Part shown: one piece after another, positions 34,964 through 38,007 of the stretch | Numbering within the stretch: position 1 is the first letter of the stretch | How the letters are laid out: each line of letters starts with the position of its first letter | Source: Mycolicibacterium austroafricanum | GTDB lineage: Bacteria > Actinomycetota > Actinomycetes > Mycobacteriales > Mycobacteriaceae | Assembly: GCF_000612725.1 (NCBI RefSeq) | Contig: NZ_HG964451.1 | Span: 264,730-302,736 of the forward strand | Reading direction: 5' to 3' | DNA length: 38,007 nt | Position numbers and translations under genes: made by a program | The notes under the pieces: generated by a model | Told to the model about the DNA's origin: nothing | Seen by the model: only the letters and a program-made list of their open reading frames with translations | Databases searched by the model: none

Positions 34964-35485
34964 ATGGCTAACCCCGGGTTACCGCATGCCGTCGGCCCCG
35001 TCTCCTTCCGCGTCAACCAGTCTCGTCCCGGCGCCGCGTTCCAGCTCGACGAACTGTCCAAGGCGATCATCGAGAAGCTGCAGCAGGACGGCCGCCGCTC
35101 CTACGCGGGAATCGGAAAGGCCGTCGGCCTGTCCGAGGCCGCGGTCCGCCAGCGGGTGCAGCGCATGGTCGACGCCGGGGTGATGCAGATCGTGGCCGTC
35201 ACCGACCCACTGCAGCTCGGCTTCGCCAGGCAGGCGATGATCGGGATCAAATGCACCGGCGACACCACCAAGATCGCGCAGGAACTCGCCGAGCTCGACT
35301 CCGTCGACTATGTGGTGCTCACCGCCGGCTCGTTCGACGCCATCGCCGAGGTGGTCTGCGAGGACGACGATCACCTGCTCCAACTTCTCAACACGCAAAT
35401 CCGCGCGCTACCGGGAGTGATATCCACCGAAACCCTTGTTTACTTGAAACTTGTTAAACAGCAATACAATTGGGGTACACGATGA
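34964..35485 (+). CDS. Lrp/AsnC-family transcriptional regulator
   Basis: 173 residues from ATG 34964. The N-terminal AsnC helix-turn-helix reads LDELSKAIIEKLQQDGRRSYAGIGKAVGLSEAAVRQRVQRMVDAG, cited as LDELSKAIIEKLQQDGR and VGLSEAAVRQRVQRM (residues about 28-75). The C-terminal RAM (ligand-binding) domain includes GIKCTGDTTKIAQELAELD and VLTAGSFDAIAEVVCEDDD. An N-terminal extension of about 25 residues precedes the usual start. The stop overlaps the aminotransferase ATG (ATGA). A TTGCCT-N18-CACAAT pair (34927-34956) may be its promoter, with the start of transcription very near the ATG. It is likely an amino-acid-responsive regulator of the neighbouring catabolic genes. Confidence 0.92.
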   Translation: MANPGLPHAVGPVSFRVNQSRPGAAFQLDELSKAIIEKLQQDGRRSYAGIGKAVGLSEAAVRQRVQRMVDAGVMQIVAVTDPLQLGFARQAMIGIKCTGDTTKIAQELAELDSVDYVVLTAGSFDAIAEVVCEDDDHLLQLLNTQIRALPGVISTETLVYLKLVKQQYNWGTR

Positions 35486-36867
35486 CAACTACCGATATCG
35501 CGCCGCAGGTCTCCTCCGACCTGGAGGCCAAGGCCAACCGCCACCTGTGGGGCCACTTCGCGCGCCACGGCAAAGGCATCACGCCGCCGATCATCACCCG
35601 CGGCGAGGGCGTGCACATCTGGGACAGCACGGGCCGCAAGTACATCGACGGGCTCTCGGGTCTGTTCGTGGTTCAGGCCGGCCACGGCCGCAAGGAGCTC
35701 GCGGAAGCCGCTGCCAAGCAGGCCGAGCAGCTGGCGTTCTTCCCGCTGTGGTCCTACGCCACTCCCACCGCGATCGAACTCGCCGATCGACTCGCCCATT
35801 ACGCTCCGGCTGATCTGAACCGGGTGTTCTTCACCACCGGCGGCGGCGAGGCCGTGGAGAGCGCGTGGAAGCTGGCCAAGCAGTACTACAAGCTGGTCGG
35901 CAAACCCGGAAAGTTCAAGGTGATCTCGCGGGCCATCGCCTACCACGGCACGCCGCAGGGTGCGCTGGCCATCACCGGTCTGCCGGACTTCAAGAAGCCG
36001 TTCGAGCCGTTGACCCCGGGCGGGTTCCGCGTGCCGAACACCAACTTCTACCGGGCGCCCGCGCCGTACGACACCGATCCCAAGGCCTGGGGCAGGTATT
36101 GCGCAGACCGCATCGCTGAGGCCATCGAGTTCGAAGGACCCGACACGGTGTGCGCCGTCTTCCTGGAGCCGGTGCAGAACGCCGGTGGCTGCTTCCCGCC
36201 GCCGCCCGGGTACTTCGAGCGGGTTCGTGAGATCTGCGACGAGTACGACGTGCTGCTGGTCTCCGACGAGGTGATCTGCGCGTTCGGCCGCATCGGGTCG
36301 ATGTTCGCCTGCGACGATTTCGGCTACGTACCCGACATCATCACCTGCGCCAAGGGCCTGACCTCGGGCTACTCGCCGATCGGCGCGATGATCGCCAGCG
36401 ACCGGCTGTTCGAGCCGTTCAACGACGGCAAGACCGTGTTCGGGCACGGCTACACCTTCGGCGGGCACCCGGTGTCCTCTGCGGTGGCGCTGGCCAACCT
36501 CGACATCTTCGAGCGCGAAGGCCTCAACGCCCACGTCAAGGACAACGCGCCGGTCTTCCGGGCCACGCTCGAGCAGCTCCTCGAGCTGCCCATCGTCGGC
36601 GACGTCCGCGGTGAGGGCTTCTTCTACGGCATCGAGCTGGTGAAGGACAAGGCCACCAAGGAGACGTTCAACGAGGACGAGAGCGAGCGGCTGCTGCGCG
36701 GCTTCTTGACGTCCGCGCTGTTCGAGGGCGGGCTGTACTGCCGCGCCGACGACCGCGGCGACCCGGTCGTGCAGTTGGCCCCACCGCTGATCAGCGGGAA
36801 GAAGGAGTTCGACGCGATCTACGACATCCTTCACCGCGTGCTCAGCGAAGCGAGCCGGATGCTGTAG
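35482..36867 (+). CDS. Class III PLP-dependent aminotransferase (putrescine/omega-amino-acid type)
   Basis: 461 residues from ATG 35482, which overlaps the lrp stop as ATGA; an in-frame TTG at 35470 is less likely. PLP-fold landmarks are FFTTGGGEAVESAWKLAKQY, AYHGTPQGALAITG, cofactor Asp262 in LLVSDEVICAFGRIG, and the Schiff-base Lys291 in IITCAKGLTSGYSPIGA. It moves an amino group from an amine or omega-amino acid to pyruvate or 2-oxoglutarate. The sequence resembles putrescine/beta-alanine-pyruvate aminotransferases. Its place after sigJ recalls the aminotransferase Rv3329, though I cannot confirm orthology. Coupled to lrp and near an aminobutyraldehyde-type dehydrogenase, it probably acts in diamine or GABA breakdown. 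Confidence 0.92.
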   Translation: MTTTDIAPQVSSDLEAKANRHLWGHFARHGKGITPPIITRGEGVHIWDSTGRKYIDGLSGLFVVQAGHGRKELAEAAAKQAEQLAFFPLWSYATPTAIELADRLAHYAPADLNRVFFTTGGGEAVESAWKLAKQYYKLVGKPGKFKVISRAIAYHGTPQGALAITGLPDFKKPFEPLTPGGFRVPNTNFYRAPAPYDTDPKAWGRYCADRIAEAIEFEGPDTVCAVFLEPVQNAGGCFPPPPGYFERVREICDEYDVLLVSDEVICAFGRIGSMFACDDFGYVPDIITCAKGLTSGYSPIGAMIASDRLFEPFNDGKTVFGHGYTFGGHPVSSAVALANLDIFEREGLNAHVKDNAPVFRATLEQLLELPIVGDVRGEGFFYGIELVKDKATKETFNEDESERLLRGFLTSALFEGGLYCRADDRGDPVVQLAPPLISGKKEFDAIYDILHRVLSEASRML

Positions 36868-36875
36868 CGCCTCAC

Positions 36876-36938
36876 CGCCGAAATTGCATTCCACACGGCC
36901 CTGAGCGCGAAAAGCCCACGCGGAACGCAATTTCGGCG
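36876..36938. terminator. Long-armed hairpin after the aminotransferase gene
   Basis: CGCCGAAATTGCATTCC (36876-36892) pairs with GGAACGCAATTTCGGCG (36922-36938) with one mismatch across a 29-base loop. It lies 8 bases after the stop and between convergent genes. The arm contains CAATTTCGGCG, related to the hairpins at 10575 and 17203. Confidence 0.6.
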
Positions 36939-36983
36939 CGGGGTGTGCCCGGCGCCGGGTGTGCCCTGGGCGGCGCGGTACAG

Positions 36984-38007
36984 CTAGCCGTCGCCTCCGT
37001 TGTCGCCGCCGGGCCGGCCCCCGGGGCTGCCGCCTTCGCCGCCCTGGCCGCCGGGGGAGGCACCGTCTCCGCCGTCACCACCGCGTCCGCCGAAGCCGCC
37101 GTCACCGCCGCGGCCGCCGTCACCGCCGACGGACTCCTGCGAGCCGCCGATCGCGGCACCACCGCGGCCGCCGTCACCGCCACGGGCGAACGCGCCGCCG
37201 AGGCCGCCGGCGCCACCGGTTCCCCCTTCGGCCATCCCGGACTCGTCGAGCGCCTCGCCGTATCCGGCGTCTCCGCCGCGACCGCCGTCGCCGAGTGTGG
37301 CGCCCGAACCGCCGGCACCACCGGTGCCGCCCGCCCCGGTGCCGGTCGCCGAGGTGCCTGCGCCGCCGATGCCACCGGCACCGCCGTCGCCGGCCCGCGT
37401 GGACGTGCCGCCCTGACCGCCGGTACCACCGAGCGCGTCACCCTCGGTCGCGACCGCGTCGCCGCCCGCGCCGCCCCGGCCACTCGACGACGCCTGTGCG
37501 CTTCCGCCGGCTCCCCCGGGGCCTCCCACTGCCAGGTCGCCGGCCTTGTCGTCGCCGGAGGTGTACGCCGCGCCGCCGGCGCCCCCGACGCCGGCGTTGA
37601 GAACGCCGTCGCCGCCCTGACCGCCCGCGCCGCCTTCGACGATCACCGTCTCGCTGCCCGAGTTCGCACGGGTGTCGCGGGCGACCCCACCCGCGCCGCC
37701 CTGCCCTCCGGTGCCGAGGAGCCCGGCGTTTCCGCCGTGACCACCGGCGCCCCCGGTGATGGTGTCGCCGATCTGGGCTGACGCGTCGCCGCCGGCGCCC
37801 CCGCGACCGCCCTTCCCGCCCAGCAGGCCGGCGTCGCCTCCACGTCCGCCGGTACCCGGCAGCCCGACACCGGCGTCGGAGAGTCCGTCGCCGCCGTCAC
37901 CACCGTCGCCGGCGATCCAGCCGCCGCGGCCTCCCTGACCGGCCAGCGGGTTCTCCGCGGTGGCGTCGCCTCCGTCGCCGCCGCGCCCCAGCAGCCCCGC
38001 CGCTCCG
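36984..38007 (-). CDS. PGRS-like glycine-rich repeat protein, N-terminus beyond the right edge
   Basis: The minus-strand frame is open from the right edge to a stop at 36984-36986 and encodes at least 340 residues, dominated by GGxGG and GGAGG triplets. It contains recurring NAGLLG/DAGLLG blocks: GAAGLLGRGGDGGDA, GGRGGDAGLLGGKGGRGG and GGHGGNAGLLGTGGQGG. That is the PGRS pattern of mycobacterial PE_PGRS proteins, a surface-associated family of largely unknown function. The diagnostic N-terminal PE domain is not in the window, so PE_PGRS is not proven. No C-terminal domain follows; it ends GGRPGGDNGGDG. The gene converges on the aminotransferase. Similar Gly-rich wall proteins of other types remain possible. 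Confidence 0.75.
   Translation of the reverse strand, partial: GAAGLLGRGGDGGDATAENPLAGQGGRGGWIAGDGGDGGDGLSDAGVGLPGTGGRGGDAGLLGGKGGRGGAGGDASAQIGDTITGGAGGHGGNAGLLGTGGQGGAGGVARDTRANSGSETVIVEGGAGGQGGDGVLNAGVGGAGGAAYTSGDDKAGDLAVGGPGGAGGSAQASSSGRGGAGGDAVATEGDALGGTGGQGGTSTRAGDGGAGGIGGAGTSATGTGAGGTGGAGGSGATLGDGGRGGDAGYGEALDESGMAEGGTGGAGGLGGAFARGGDGGRGGAAIGGSQESVGGDGGRGGDGGFGGRGGDGGDGASPGGQGGEGGSPGGRPGGDNGGDG

Noticed and set aside
36945..37781. Plus-strand Ala-rich open frame at the right end
   Set aside because: It is the complement of Gly-Gly repeats; the minus strand carries the PGRS pattern and stays open to the window edge.

Overview
The window is high-GC actinobacterial DNA (roughly two-thirds G+C by eye) from a mycobacterium, most likely an environmental, fast-growing or pigmented species. 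Evidence: an Rv3311-like gene, add, deoA, cdd and sdhC-D-A-B occur in the order I recall from M. tuberculosis (Rv3311 to Rv3319), followed further right by a clear sigJ (Rv3328c) ortholog. There are also MmpL, YrbE and FadD family proteins, a PE-PPE-type serine hydrolase and a PGRS-like glycine-rich protein. GTG and TTG starts and 4-base start/stop overlaps are common. I saw no tRNA, rRNA or CRISPR array, and no gene-free stretch longer than about 220 bases.

Layout. (1) 1-5970, a possible export locus: the C-terminal part of an NlpC/P60 cell-wall hydrolase, an extra SecA that resembles SecA1 but lacks its C-terminal tail, and a divergent 900-residue exported acidic repeat protein with a C-terminal serine hydrolase. 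(2) 5983-9190: a small membrane protein, an orphan YrbE/MlaE permease and an acyl-CoA ligase. (3) 9329-17193, conserved core: Rv3311-like gene, nucleoside salvage operon cdd-deoA-add on the minus strand, and succinate dehydrogenase sdhCDAB on the plus strand. (4) 17203-20127, a disrupted stretch: a glycosyltransferase pseudogene cut at its 5' end by an IS200/IS605 element with apparently intact tnpA and tnpB. (5) 20128-29126, carotenoid island: idi on the plus strand, and a tightly coupled minus-strand set mmpL-crtE-crtI-crtB-crtU-Rieske protein. The content points to an aromatic carotenoid such as isorenieratene, but no lycopene cyclase is present. (6) 29213-30736: a carboxymuconolactone-decarboxylase-family gene behind a sequence matching the ECF41 promoter, converging on sigJ, itself an ECF41-type sigma factor. 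(7) 30850-36867, probable amine or amino-acid catabolism: APC permease, tandem-domain universal stress protein, aldehyde dehydrogenase, Lrp/AsnC regulator and class III aminotransferase. (8) 36984 to the right edge: C-terminal part of a PGRS-like glycine-rich protein.

How the genes work together. cdd, deoA and add deaminate or phosphorolyse nucleosides. sdhCDAB is complex II. crtE makes geranylgeranyl diphosphate from the IPP/DMAPP pool balanced by idi; crtB and crtI take it to lycopene; crtU would aromatise beta rings once a cyclase encoded elsewhere has made them. The Rieske protein and the MmpL transporter are coupled to this operon and have no established role in it. The Lrp regulator is coupled by ATGA overlap to the aminotransferase and divergent from the aldehyde dehydrogenase, so it probably controls both. 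The main leads are the extra SecA with its neighbours, the sigJ target promoter, the TnpB element, the crtU-Rieske-MmpL combination, the duplicated 25-base unit between sdhA and sdhB, and a set of related intergenic hairpins.
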